From Macrobrachium rosenbergii (lineage: Eukaryota > Arthropoda > Malacostraca > Decapoda > Palaemonidae), in the NCBI RefSeq assembly GCF_040412425.1, contig NC_089744.1:32932243-32996242 (forward strand): a stretch of DNA of 64,000 bases. The letters run 5' to 3'. Of the stretch, positions 46,710-58,279 are shown one piece after another; positions within the stretch are counted from its first letter, which is position 1; each line of letters starts with the position of its first letter. The notes beneath the pieces are model-generated. The model was not told the DNA's origin and did not search any database. It was given only the letters and a program-made list of their open reading frames with translations. The position numbers and the translations under genes are program-made.

Positions 46710-49120
46710 TGCGAGTTTTTGTCAGAGAGGACCTTCATCAGGTGAGGTCCACTACTGCAAAGTGGAATGTGGACCCTGAATATAGCCACTGGTTGAGACT
46801 GTGCAATGCACAATGGCAAGTCTGGCCTCTGTGCCTCAGGCCTGCAGAGTTGATGGGAGCTAAAACTACAACTAAACATGATCCCTAAAGAGTTACCACC
46901 TACCTAACAGAGTTGCTGTGGCATCTCACACCCAAAACAACAACACCAATTTTTTCCTGAAAAAAGGTGGTTATAGATCAGCTCAGGGTAGCTTTCTCCA
47001 ATAAGGAGTAATGGCTCTGCAAAATAAGTCCAACATTATTTACTCGCATTAACTTCATTTGCTCCTACCTAAGAGAAACAAAGCAATAACAACTAAGCAC
47101 AATACTGCAGTCAAAACAAAGTAGAGTATGATATTACCATGTACAAACTCCAATACATAAGGTTCCTTACTTACCAAGGATGGGGTTGATAGTGAAAACC
47201 TATACTTGTTTGTAACACAAAAGGGGAAGACTAGTAGGTATCTCACCTGCTGCAACTATAGGTGCTAGTGTACAGCAGTCCCTGCTGGATAAAGATGGCT
47301 CTCAAGCAGCTGGAAGAGAACACAGAGTACACCTCCACTGTGCTGACAAGACTTGACAGTCTAGAGAGAGGTGCTAAAGACAACTAACCAATGTAATTGT
47401 TGCTCTGACAACATGTTTTCATCAACAAAAGGGGACAATCCTCTGGAGAGAATGCATGGTGTGCATCCAGGAATAAGGATTAAGAAAACCATGGCTTCTA
47501 AGATCTAGGAACCCAAGGATCTTAAACATTCAAAATAGGTTCATACGCTGCTTCCTAAATGGTCAAGATGGGATGTATAAATCCCTACAGCCCTGACAGG
47601 GCATCAAAGAAGCTCCTTTCCCGGAGTCAGAGTCTCTAAGGCTGGGATAGAGACAACTCTTGGAAGAGCTTTGGTCTTGAAATCATCTTAGCATGAAAGG
47701 ATGCATTAAAAGAAGTTCTGCTCCAGTATGTGAACACCCTACTAATGAATAAATAGCATGTAACCCAATTACTTTTCTGGCTGAAGCCACTGCCCCATGA
47801 AGGAGTGTTTTTAAAGAGCCTCGGGGCAGGCCTCTCTCACAAGTAGAAAGGAGGGCCACTAAGGAGTCTTCAGCCAAAGACTAGTTTCCATAAAAGCAGC
47901 TTAACATAACCTTCAGCAATCCAGCTAAAAAGCGTCCACAGTTTCACCTAAGTCAGCATGATTATAGCCTTGATGTAGGAAATAAACAATCCTTTATCAT
48001 TACTCAAGAAGTGCAGACATTGTTACTCTTGTTAACGTTGGTGTGCATACAAGGACTGCCTCTGGACTTGCATCGTAATCTATACAGCTCCAGCAATACT
48101 GAACATGAAATTAGTATAATTTCCTCTTGTCATAGGGAGCGAGTCCCTAGATGACTAATAAAAGCCTCTGGAGCTCAGAAGCTAGACGACAGTTCCATGC
48201 AGTTAGTTGAAGCATTTCAATATTTCCATAAGGCTTCCCCTTCCCCACCTGAAAAATGGAAGGACTGAGAACCAATACCTCTTCAGCCACCAAAGCATGA
48301 CAGAAACATGGTGGAGTTCCCGGTAGTCCTCAACCCTAAAGTACCCCCTTCAACAGCGGTAACATAGGGAAGGTATACACGAACAGGTTTGTCCAAACCT
48401 GAATCCCAATGTCTACTGCCCATGCTTGAGGGTCTGGAATTGGGAGACAATGATTCAGCTTGGCAGCAAAGAGATCAATGAGGAGTTGCCAAACACCGTT
48501 CTAAATGTCAAGCAACCTATAGGGAAAGATCAATCGCGGGAGAGTACCTGTCCCGGATGACTTAACATGTCCACCAATCATTCAGTCAACCAGGAAACAA
48601 CTGAGGCATATGCACCACATTCCTCTCCACTGTCTAGCGGTTAAAGTTCTGATGATGGCAACAAAGGTTCCAAATTTATGCCTCCTGCCTTCTAATATAA
48701 GCTAGAGAAGGCACGCCCAAGGAGACAGAAATTAGTACTCAAATCCCTTCTGGCTAGCCAACAACTACTTGAAGTAGTCACCTTAAAGTGACTGGTTCCC
48801 GATAACCATAGCGCCATCCTTGCCTGAGGCAACTGCATACAGTGGGCCTGCGAGAAGCACTACTAAGCACAACAACCAATGAAGGAAAAGGACCCGTCCT
48901 TGGCTCTACGGCTAAAATTCATGGTCTGGCCAAGTCTCTCGCCATGCCAACGCAACTGAAGTAGTAACATCCAAAGTCAAGTACTCTGAACTAACTTCTC
49001 CACAGTAAACAAGTGGTTTAGATGATACAACAAGCATTAGAGGCATGCACCCTGCCGAGGAGAATTCTCTAAAGATTAACAACCAACTATCTACTTGAGC
49101 TTGAGTTGGAAAACCTTGAA
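46710..49120 (-). mobile_element. Degraded retroelement sequence, probably DIRS internal region
   Basis: No intact frame. The stretch is GC-richer than surrounding intron and lies between two DIRS pieces on the same strand (46706 and 49131), so decayed RT/RNase H/recombinase sequence is likely. I could not match individual motifs with confidence. Confidence 0.35.
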
Positions 49121-49130
49121 AAGAACAGAA

Positions 49131-49504
49131 TCAATCACCATGCCCAGGCAGGTCAATCTTTGCGTAGGTTCCGGAAAACATACATGAAGGGGATATTACC
49201 CCACCAGACACTTGGGGCAAGGAACTGAGCCCAAAACAAAGCGCTCGATACTGATATGCCTTTCCCTCAAAAACAGTGAGTAGGCACTTCAGAAAGTTGG
49301 TGAATGGGGGCATGAGAGTATGCATCGTTCATGTATCTGTAAACATCCATGTATTTTCTCCATGGAAGTTAAAGACTGTGGAGGTTGACAACCTGGAAAA
49401 AAGGGGAATAGTAGGTCACAATGGTTGAGCTTGTACATATCTAGGACCATCATCCGAACTCCTATGCCTGGCACTAGGAATAGCTGAGTAAAAAAGGCCA
49501 GCAA
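49131..49504 (-). pseudogene. DIRS-like reverse transcriptase fragment
   Basis: Minus-strand blocks FFTQLFLVPGIGVRMMVLDMYKLN (RT motif 1, compare RLFLVPK..GWRPVLD) and FEGKAYQYRALCFGLSSLPQV (motif B) are in order with a frameshift between them. A poly(A) run at 49541-49570 interrupts the upstream side. Confidence 0.7.
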
Positions 49505-49989
49505 GGTAGCCGTTACTTCCTCTAATGCTCCCTTCTCTAAGGAGAAAAAAAAAAAAAAAAAAAAAAAAAAACTTCCTGACCAACATCTGTCTCTTCTCTA
49601 AGATGCTCTGTATGACTAAAAGGTTATGACTTAAAGGTTGAAGAGGCAGTGAATTCCTAAAAGGAATGCAAAAAACCTTCTAAAGAACTTCCTTTACCAG
49701 GGAGTCTAAAACAATTAACATGAGTTTCCCTACTTGAGTTAAGAGGTCCAATCTGGAACTACCAGTACATGATGGCTTGATGAGCTCATCATATTAAGAA
49801 ATCTTGATATAGTGGAGGAAATGCACAATCCCCTTGGGTAGATGAAAACTGGATCCTTGCTGCCAAAAAGGACACCTCTTCCCTCCTGAGCCCAGAAGGA
49901 AGACTAGGAAAGGCGGTAGAATTGCCAAAGTGCATTTATAGAAAGAGAAAGAAGAGGAGACTTCCCTCAGTGGACTGGGAAAGGAGGAG

Positions 49990-50715
49990 AAAAATACTAT
50001 AACATTCCTCGCGTATCAGCAGCATTAGTTAACAGCGTTTTGGTTTTATGACGCTTGGCTAACAATGCCATTAACCAGATTTTCAACAAGGGTAAGCGGT
50101 TCTTCGGCATTGTTAAGCAGTTAATGGTGCCGCTAAGGTTTATTGGCACTTACAACCTTGTAAATGCAATTTACTACCATAATTATTGTGATTTTTGGTT
50201 ACTGGTGCTCAGCCAGGGACGGAAGGTTTTAGAGGATTCTGAGACAATGACACACCCACTTCATTACTTTTCTTAAAACTGCTATATAAAATCTCTAAAC
50301 ACTTAACCATTTAGTTTGGGAGAACATACTTGTCCCTTAATTTGCTGCATAATAAATGTCTTTTCTGGTCTTGCCATAAAACTCTGGTACTATTTACTAT
50401 ATAAGCACTGCAATGTCTGAGCCATGTTAAATAATTATAATTAATAACAATAACAATAACAATAATATACCTATGCTTAAACTGAGAACACTCCATAAAA
50501 AGCAAGGGCTGTCTTCTGTAACCTAAGCCAAAACAAGTAACAGATTTATAACAAATTCTTAACTTGGCAAAATGCAATATGTTACATTGTCATATTTGAA
50601 CCAACAAATAATTACTAAAGCCTTATGGGCATGGTACTAAGGCAAATCTATAGCTGACCAAAATCACAAATCATAAGCGGATAAGCAATAAGGAACTTTC
50701 TAACTAATAAGCTTC
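49990..50715 (-). other. PLC-gamma intron stretch
   Basis: No exon or recognised element. Confidence 0.35.
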
Positions 50716-50719
50716 TCTG

Positions 50720-50975
50720 CCTAACGCTGAGTATCCATGATGGGTCCAAGGTGGTGTGCAAGAACTTGTGGGCAATGTCCAGTAACCAGAGGTAAAGGTG
50801 GTTTGGCATCAGACCCCTGGCATCAAAGCCTGCAGTGCTGAAGTTTCAAGCTAACTGGGTAAAAGATTACTGAATTGTACACCCATTTGATCATCTCACA
50901 GAGCCAAAATGAAACAGTATTCTTGGAACTCTTCTAGTGCCTGCTGGTACTAACAAAAACATTGGAAATTATACC
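50720..50975 (-). pseudogene. DIRS recombinase C-terminal remnant
   Basis: The minus strand preserves TTFTSGYW and, 20 residues later, LGPIMD-type residues, parallel to the 12119-12376 and 61010-61100 regions, whose plus strand shares GACCCAAGGAAAAA / GGGTCCAAGGTGG and ACTTGTGGGCAA. Confidence 0.5.
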
Positions 50976-51390
50976 CAAGGTACTGAGTTCTCTTCAAATA
51001 ATACCCCAAAACTCTCACTGGGCACAAAACCAAGACAATTTCATATCTCTACTCAAGAACTCAAAGGTTTTGAGTTTTCAACACAAGCTTGGGAGCAAAC
51101 AATCCAACCTAGCTCCTCCACCTACTCCTCTTGCTTCACTCAACTGTCACCACTTAACTACCTTGTTAACAAGCTTCAGCAACCAATCCAAATGTCACTA
51201 AAAATGATCCTAAATAAAAGACAAAGGGAGGTTTGTATTTTCAAAGGAACAAAACCCATTCACCATTTATTAGTGCATTTTTGGGGTTCTCTCTCTCTCA
51301 GTTTTATAATCATTAAATACAGTGCATATAAATATACTGCACCATACTTCTACCTCAAAGGAAGGAATATAGAACATAGTTAAAAACAAA

Positions 51391-52764
51391 TACAGGTTCA
51401 CCATTACTTATCTGAACCCTTGGGGCCAGTTGTATTTTGGTTTTTGGATTCTTTCAGATTTAAGACAGAAGTTTCTTTCCCCCGGTGTCTCTGGGGTGAG
51501 TTTCAATTTCAGCAGATTATACTAAGCTAGGCTTACTGTGCCTGTAGATTCCAATGATAATACATATTACATCTAAGTTAGCATCTGACTAATTAATAGG
51601 CCAAAAAGAAACTTTCAATAGCCTGACTGTAAACAGTAATACAATTAATAAAGCTTACCAATCTTATGGCTTGTCTAATACCTAATTACAGTACAGTACT
51701 ATTTCATATAATTAACTACCACTTACTTTTTCATGCAAAACCACTAGCATAAACAATAGCAAACAGTGACATATACAACTGAATCGATAAACTGCAGTCT
51801 GACAATGTTAATTGCCACAAATATTGTATGTTTATTAAGCGTAGTGTTACAGTTATCGACTTATTAAAAACTTGCTATTTCTCATAATTCTCAATGGTAA
51901 CTTCCATAAGCAAAAATAGTAATTTCTATTCATCCTTCAAGCAATGGAGAAGAAGGTCTTAACAAAGTACTGTATAGCATTAAAAAGTTTTGGAATGGGC
52001 AAAAACAATGTCCAACACTGGCAAAATCACACCTTTATTAAATTTTAAATTTACTGTATTTAAAAAGGTAAGCAGTCTTTTTATCCAGCTTTGATAATTT
52101 GCAAACAAAAAATTACCTCCCAATTACATTTCATTTACCACTAACGTCAATAATGTCAGTAAAATGTGAAACTTAATTTTGAGAATGCTGCCATTGCAGG
52201 ATGCAATGGTGCATAATAGAAAAGCATACTGTATTTCATAATTCACAATGTATTCTATACAGTAATATATTACAATGATACATGTAATATACCATAACTG
52301 GATACTGTGAGCAAAATTTACATTTTTAATGAATTTGTATTTTTCATAACTTACAAACCTGAGATCTTTACGTAGGGGAAAACCTCTATGTGCTAGCTGA
52401 ATGATATTTTACTGAAAATATAATTATTTTAAATACAACTATACTACTGTCTTTGAATTTTGCTGATGGATACAGTTGGTGTAACAGACTACGTGGGGCC
52501 AACAGTTTTCACACACATGCACAATTTTGTATGTCATGTATGATGCAATTCCCTAAAATTAGATAAAAAATTACAGAAAGTTGCATGTTACGAGAGTATG
52601 CTGTATATGACAATTGCATGAATTTTCACACTAAGTGGGACTATACACAGCATTACATTACATCAATCTGATGGCATTATGACAATACTGCCTCCAAAAA
52701 ATAGGATTTTAGTTTTTAGAGCCTCTCAGCTTTCAGAATTTCAGATAAGGGAGGGTAACCTATA
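51391..52764. mobile_element. Non-autonomous TIR element, TA-flanked, about 1.37 kb
   Basis: The left end CAGGTTCACCATTACTTATC at 51393 faces a right end that reads, reverse-complemented, TAGGTTACCCTCCCTTATCT near 52762. TA borders both ends approximately. The inside is AT-rich and holds a DIRS terminus fragment at 52313-52400 but no transposase. Ends resemble Tigger-type MITEs. Confidence 0.5.
52313..52400 (-). mobile_element. DIRS-like terminal fragment
   Basis: TTTAATGAATTTGTATTTTT followed by CATAACTTACAAACCTGAGATCTT matches the outer ends at 11315 and 14092. No inverse copy follows, so only the outer end survives. Confidence 0.6.
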
Positions 52765-52990
52765 CTGCAAGAGTGGAAGAGATCACCAAGTACATTTAAA
52801 CATGCTTTTGGAATTAGGACAAAAATATCAGAATATCAGAACATGCTCATCCATCACACCATTTACTACTTGGGCTGGTTTCCATAACAATCAATTTTGC
52901 TACATCATTCAAAGAATAAAAAGACCTACAACTAAAACTCCCTAGTACCAGTTCACTACAGTAATACCAAGAAAAGTATGTAAAACTTAC

Positions 52991-53140
52991 CAGCCACTGA
53001 AAGGGTCTTCAGCTTAAATTCCTTTCCATAACATACTACAAAACATTTTGATCTATCTTCTCTTCGTGCTTCATCTGGCCATTTCTCAAAATCTTTTGAA
53101 TTCTTCCCAGGCCGGACTTCTTTAATGTCAAAAAGTGATG
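52991..53140 (-). CDS. PLC-gamma exon: middle of the N-terminal PH domain
   Basis: This 150-bp exon encodes a block beginning SLFDIKEVRPGKNSKDF and ending FKLKTLSVA, matching the PH-domain stretch of PLC-gamma (EIRPGKTSRDF...FRLKTLSL in vertebrates). The PH domain helps place the enzyme at phosphoinositide membranes. The acceptor is ttccAG before CATCACTTT at 53140 and the donor is GTAAGT after 52991, so the exon begins with two bases of a split codon and ends with one base (phase 1). The next exon supplies the two missing bases and gives Ala. Upstream coding sequence is not visible between here and 64000. Confidence 0.9.
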
Positions 53141-53640
53141 CTGGAAATGACATATAAAGATTAAGATTACAATATAAAGTAGCAATTATCAAAATTAATA
53201 AGTAAACTTGTACAAAAATATTACAAATCATGATTCTGAGTTCTTCTGACGAGGTAAGCAAAAGAGGACCTAAGTAAATTCTGAAAATAATTCTGAGGTT
53301 ATGAATGATAAGGTGTCATATGGTGAAGTACTGTATTCAATATGTTTGCTATTAAGACACAACAGAGAATGGTTGTGAGCTGGCACAATCCTCATTCAAC
53401 AACAGCTTTCTTATTCATCACATTATACATCGAAGACAAGAGGGAAAAGTTTATTTGAATTTTATAGTGAATGAAGAACTGAGTTTATTATCACTTGGTT
53501 TCAGACCAGAATAAAAACCACCCATTTTACAGTAACATACTGTATTTGCTTTATGATAATGACATACCATTTTTGCAAGGTACCATAGCCTTATAAAATC
53601 TGGTTAACAAATAAAAAACATGCAAAATCTTTACCCTCAC
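53141..53640 (-). other. PLC-gamma intron (upstream of the PH exon)
   Basis: AT-rich sequence, no recognised feature before the DIRS terminus at 53650. Confidence 0.45.
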
Positions 53641-53940
53641 CATTAGATTAGCAAAAATCTAAATTTTTTAAAGTAAATTGTATTTTTCCTAACTATACAA
53701 ACCTGAGGTCCTTTACATTAGAATTACTTTCAGCGAAGCTGGAAACGGGCATTGAACTTTCAAACAAGGCGGGAGTCCCACCTGCCTGGATGTAAGCACT
53801 CCAATTTGCCTTTTGGCCCAGGTATCAGATTGAGGGGTGGCATGTGGTGGGCATGAAATGTAATGTAAAGGACCTCAGGTTTGTATAGTTACGGAAAATG
53901 ATATTTTAATGATAAAATAAAGTTTGTTCATACTTACCTG

Positions 53941-54092
53941 GCAGATATATATATAGCTGTATTCTCCGAAGGTCCGACAGAATTTCAAATTTCGCGGCAC
54001 ACGCAGTGGCCGGTCAGGTGGTTAGTACCCATTCCCGCCGCTGGGAGGCGGGTATCAGGAACCATTCCCATTTTCTATTCAGATTTTCTAAC
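53941..54092. repeat. DIRS 3' inverted terminal repeat
   Basis: It includes CAGATATATATATAGCTGTA, GACAGAATTTCAAATTTCGC, CAGTGGCCGGTCAGGTGG and CCCGCCGCTGGGAGGCGGG, which recur inverted at 60241-60390. The reverse strand just outside carries CCAGGTAAGTATG, a perfect 5' splice-site consensus. Confidence 0.9.
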
Positions 54093-54125
54093 GCCACTGT
54101 CTCCTGAGGGGAGGAGGGAGGGCAA

Positions 54126-54232
54126 TATAAATATATATATCTGCCAGGTAAGTATGAACAAACTTTATTTTATCATTAAAATATCATTTTGTTCATGAGA
54201 CTTACCTGCCAGATATATATATAGCTGAATAC
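54126..54232. other. DIRS internal complementary region (ICR)
   Basis: 54126-54185 is the reverse complement of the outer left end 53900-53955. 54186-54232 equals the reverse complement of the outer right end 60366-60408. The two halves meet at ATTTT (54186-54190), the same core found at the insertion junctions. In the DIRS1 model the ICR templates circularisation of the element DNA by aligning both ends. Confidence 0.88.
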
Positions 54233-54599
54233 CACCTTTGGAGGGGGTAGAGACAGCCAAGAATTAGGAAAAACCAATTATTGGTAAAATTATTTTGGTT
54301 CCTTATCTGATAGCGTAGCTGACTGAGTGGTTACTGTCACTCTAGTCTGCTTCTGCTTTACTAGAGACCCCAGCGAGGTAGTGACCTATATAGCTGGCGA
54401 CTTCTAGATGATCTGTCAACGGGGCGTGACCACAATGTGACTAGATCATAGCCCATACAAAGAGGACAAAAGAGCATTACTAACCACCTAACCAACACCT
54501 AAAGCGTTAGTTTGCAAAGGATTGGGAAGACTGCCTCCAGTAGTCGACCCAACAACCACATAAAAACACAATTAAAAAGGGGATAGGATCAGAGTTACC

Positions 54600-55480
54600 C
54601 CTGTCCCCAAGGTTGCTGAAGCAGCAATGTATGGTCCCAGCGAAAAGCAATTTCGTATGCTACCTAAACATCTTGCCAAGAGTGTGAGGCAAACACCGAA
54701 TTGACTTCGCCAAAATGTGGCACTGAAAATGTCACTGAGTACCATATTTTCTTGAACGCCATGGAGGTAGCAACTGCCCTCACCTCGTGAGCGTTAACTC
54801 TCAACAACTTGAAGTTGGAGTCGTCACAACAGAGTGTGCATCCTTAATGACATTCCCTAATGAAGAATGCCAGTGCATTCTTCGACATAGGTTTAACTGG
54901 TTGCCTCACAGAACACCATAAAACATCCAATGGACCACGAGTGTCCTGTGTTCTTTTAAGGTAGTACTTGAGAGCTCTAACTGGACATAGAACTCCCTCA
55001 GGTTCCTGTCCAATAAGGTCTGCTAAACCTTTAATTTCAAAGTGTCTAGGCCAAGGGTTAGAAGACCTATCATTCTTAGCCAAGAACTTAGGGCTTAAAG
55101 AATAGACAGCATTGTGTTCCTTGAAGCCCACATGACGGCTGATAGCCTCGAACTTCTCTCACTCTCGCCGCCAGAGCAGTGAGGAATGCTGTCTTTCGAG
55201 TAACATCCTTAAGAGATGCAGAGTGGAGAGGCTCAAAAGGACTAAACATCAAAAACTTGAGCATTACGTCCAAGTTCCAAGCAGGGGAAATCAGCTGAGG
55301 AACCTTGGACGTCTTGAAAGAGCTCGTAAGATCGTGGAGGTCCTTATTGTCAGACAAAGCTAATCCTCTGTGTCTGAATACAATCGAAAGCATGCTCCGA
55401 TAACACTTGATAGTCGGAACTGCTATATCGAGTTTTCTCTTAAGTAAAGGAGAAAATCAGCAACCTGGCTCACAGTGATA
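54600..55480 (-). pseudogene. DIRS tyrosine recombinase, nucleophile lost
   Basis: Minus-strand blocks in order: DVTRKTAFLTALAARVRE (first catalytic Arg region, 55200-55150), a frameshift, GFKEHNAVYSLSPKFLAKN, CPVRALKYYLKRTQDTRGP, the SKNALAFFIRE block, then AHEVRAVATSMAF (His-x-x-Arg box, about 54800) and SVFASHSWQDV at about 54690-54660, where the family has FASHYL. The catalytic Tyr is therefore replaced by Ser. Recombinase integrates the circular DNA intermediate; this copy cannot do so. Confidence 0.82.
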
Positions 55481-55499
55481 GAGGAAGAGGAAAAGCCCT

Positions 55500-57706
55500 T
55501 CTTTCTACACCAACCTTTGAAGGTTGCTCACTTCGCTAGATATATCCTTTAGATGAAGAACTTCTGGCTCTAGCGATGGCCCGTGCCACCTGGCCAGAAA
55601 AACCCCTTCGCTCTGACCAAGTTTCGATAGTCTGAAAGCAGTCAGGTTCAGAGCGGGGAGATTCAAAGATATCTCGTGAAGTGGGTTTGTATGAGCAGGT
55701 CTGCTCTCATAGGAAGGGTCCTCGAACGTCTACCAACCAGAAGAGAAACTCCGAGAACCAGTGGTTCAAGGCCAAAACGTGGGGATGAGAGTCATCCTCG
55801 TCCCTTGTGAGGCCGCGAACTTGCGTATGACTTCTCCCAGAATTTAGAACGGGGAAAAGGCGTAAACATCTATTCCCGTCCAATCCCAGGGAAGAGCAAC
55901 TATCGCAACTGCCCCAGGGTCGAGTACAGATGAGCTTTATAGAGGGAGCCTCGCTGTTCTTGAGGTCGTGAAAATATCCACAAGATGGCGACCCCAAAAT
56001 TTCCAAAAATCTTGGCAAACCTCCTGATGAAGGGTCCATTCCTTCGGCAGGAGTTGATGGCGCCAACAGAGCAGGTCTGCTCGAACATTTTCGACCCCTG
56101 CAACAAAACTTGTGAGAATCAAAATGTTGCGAGCATAGGCTCAAAGAATAATCTCTCTTGCAAGGCTGAACAGGAACAAGTAGTATTGTCCGAGTTTGCT
56201 AGAACTACACGATTGCAAACTTGGACCTCAAGAATTGGAGAGCTAAAAGATAGCCGCCAAATCTTTGAAGTTGATGTGCCAGGACACCTGTTCCCTCTCC
56301 AGGTTCCTAACACTTCCTCTCCCTCTAGTGTTGCCCCCCAACCTGTTGACGACCCGTCGGAAAAACAACACTAGGTTGGGGTTCAGAAGCTTGAGGAGAT
56401 CCTTTCTGCAATTCCGTTGGATCGAGCCACCACCACAGATCCTCTTTATATAAGGAAGAATTCTCAATTCCTCTTTCAAGTCTTCCTTGCTTTGTCAGTT
56501 CTCCAACAAAAGAACTGAAGAGGCCTGAGATGCAGACTCCCAGAAAACAAACTTCTCCAGCGAGGAAATGGTCCCCAGCAGACTCATTCCTTCCTTCACC
56601 TAGCATGTTTCCTTTTCCAAGAAGGCCAAAACTTTTCCAGTACATAGAAGTTGCCGTTCTTGCGACGGAGACGCTATAAAAGCCGCTGAATACATCTGAA
56701 TTCCCAGACACAATGGACAGTGAGGGGATCAGCTGCGACTTTTCCACAGACCAGAAGTCCCAGGGACTTCACGAGTTGCAGAGTCAACTGAAGGTCCTCC
56801 AGATACCTTCGCCCACGACAATCGAAACAACCAGTCGTCCAAGTAGAGTGAGATCCTGACGTGCGACAGATGCAACTGCATCGCAACGTTTTCCCAGGAG
56901 ATGTAAACACCCTCGAGCAAAATGTGACGCCAACAGCATCTGGTGTTCCCAGGCGGTCAACCATCCAAGTACTGACCAGACCCAACGTTGCTTAACTTCG
57001 CTGATCGGAGAAGCGGTGTTTTCAACGTGGGTATGGCCGTTGTGCAGAGTCCAAAGCAGAGAGCCCTGAACTGGTACGTCTAGTCCCCCAAGACAACCTG
57101 AGATACTTCATCGAACGTGGATGAATTGGGGCGTGAAGATAAGTATCTTGGAGATCCAAAGATACCATCCAATCCCTGGGATGAAGGGCTCCTAGTATTG
57201 ACTGCGAGGTCTCCATCTTGAACTTTTCCTTCCGGACCAAGTTGTTCGACCTGTTGACGTCCAAGACGGGTCTCCAGCCTACTGAAAGTTTCGGGACTAG
57301 AAACAATCTGTAGTAAAATCCCGGGAACTGCGAGTCCAAGACCTGTTCCACTGCTCTCGCTCGAACATCTGTTCGAGCAGGTCAAACAATTTTCTGTTTG
57401 ACAGGAAGGCAGTTGGGAAACAAAAAACAAAGGAGGAGGAGACAGGAAGGGAATCAAGTAACCTCTCTCTAACAGTAGGAGGGACCAAACGTCTGCCCCT
57501 CACTCTTTCCAGGCTTGTGCAAAAAGAAGCCTGGTTGCAAAGGGAGTCTGGAGATGAAAGGAGTCACTTGCTACCTCTCTTGGAAGTGACATTCCTTCGG
57601 GAAAAAACTCTCTCGTGGTGCGGGTCTCGTGTTGTTTCCCCATGGAAGCCCCTTTGTTATGCAAACATTTAGCTTTGTTTACTTTTTGTAACTGAGATCG
57701 GTGCAA
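55500..57706 (-). pseudogene. DIRS reverse transcriptase / RNase H region, interrupted by 5S rDNA
   Basis: The RT begins around 57350: FPGFYYRLFLVPKLSVGWRPVLDVN, MVSLDLQDTYLHAPIHP (first catalytic Asp region) and YQFRALCFGLC. The 5S copy follows, then RVFTSPGKTL and, in another frame, LYLDDWLFRL with the YLDD catalytic motif near 56820. The RNase H part below 56700 is frameshifted and only weakly recognisable. Confidence 0.8.
56927..57044 (-). rRNA. 5S ribosomal RNA gene copy inside the DIRS RT
   Basis: The minus strand from 57042 reads ACAACGGCCATACCCACGTT, then GCGAAGTTAAGCAACGTTGG, then GTCAGTACTTGGATGGTTGA, then CCGCCTGGGAACACCAGATG, ending CTGTTGGC at 56929. This covers essentially all of a metazoan 5S rRNA (about 116 nt) including the internal promoter boxes A (AGTTAAGCAACGTTGG) and C (AGTACTTGGATGG). 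Differences from the usual sequence include a disturbed 5' terminus, GGTTGACC for GGGTGACC, and an altered loop A/B region. No T-run terminator follows directly. CACA flanks both sides (57041-57044, 56923-56926). It is more likely a mobilised copy or pseudogene than a working rDNA unit. Confidence 0.93.
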
Positions 57707-58270
57707 GCGTTATGAAGGAGATGCAGTTTGAATGTCGATAACTTTAGTTTTGAGAAAAACGATATTTTTTGCTTCTCTGTGTATTTATTTGCTTGTTGTT
57801 ACACAGTTTGATGTTTTTATGACATAATGAAAAGCCAAAAAATAGACCTGCAAAGTAATATAACTTCGCTAAATGAAGCTAAATGAAGCGAAAGTGTCAA
57901 AACAATGCTGAAGTTTTAAAAGTGACGTTGACTTTAGTCAAGCTCTGAGCTGCTACTGACTGACTACCACTGACTGCCCTGCGGCATTCCTGTCTTCGCT
58001 GATGCGTACTATGTCCACAGGGTTGCCATAGATCGCATTAGATATTATTTCATAGCTAAAAGGAAATTACCACCGATATACTGACAATATCATTACATTA
58101 TATGAAAAATGTAATTTGACTATGATAGGTTACTGTTTTGTTTAAAACTTCTAACTGTGGCGAACTTTTAAATAAAACTTTCTGAGAAGATAGTCAGGAT
58201 ATGTATGATGCCATATATAAAATATCCCAGAAAATTTTATTTCCGATTTTTTCGTCAAACGCTCCTTAAG
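57707..58270 (-). other. Unassigned AT-rich segment within the DIRS element
   Basis: Composition changes abruptly to AT-rich, non-coding sequence between RT and gag. Both edges carry related AACGCTCCTT / AAGGAG strings (57700-57722 and 58255-58270), hinting at an insertion, but I see no clear repeat ends or target duplication. Confidence 0.35.
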
Positions 58271-58279
58271 ACAAAGACA

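Noticed and set aside
56929..57042. Functional 5S rDNA array unit
   Set aside because: It is a single copy inside an RT gene with a disturbed 5' end, without tandem neighbours or a terminator run immediately after it.
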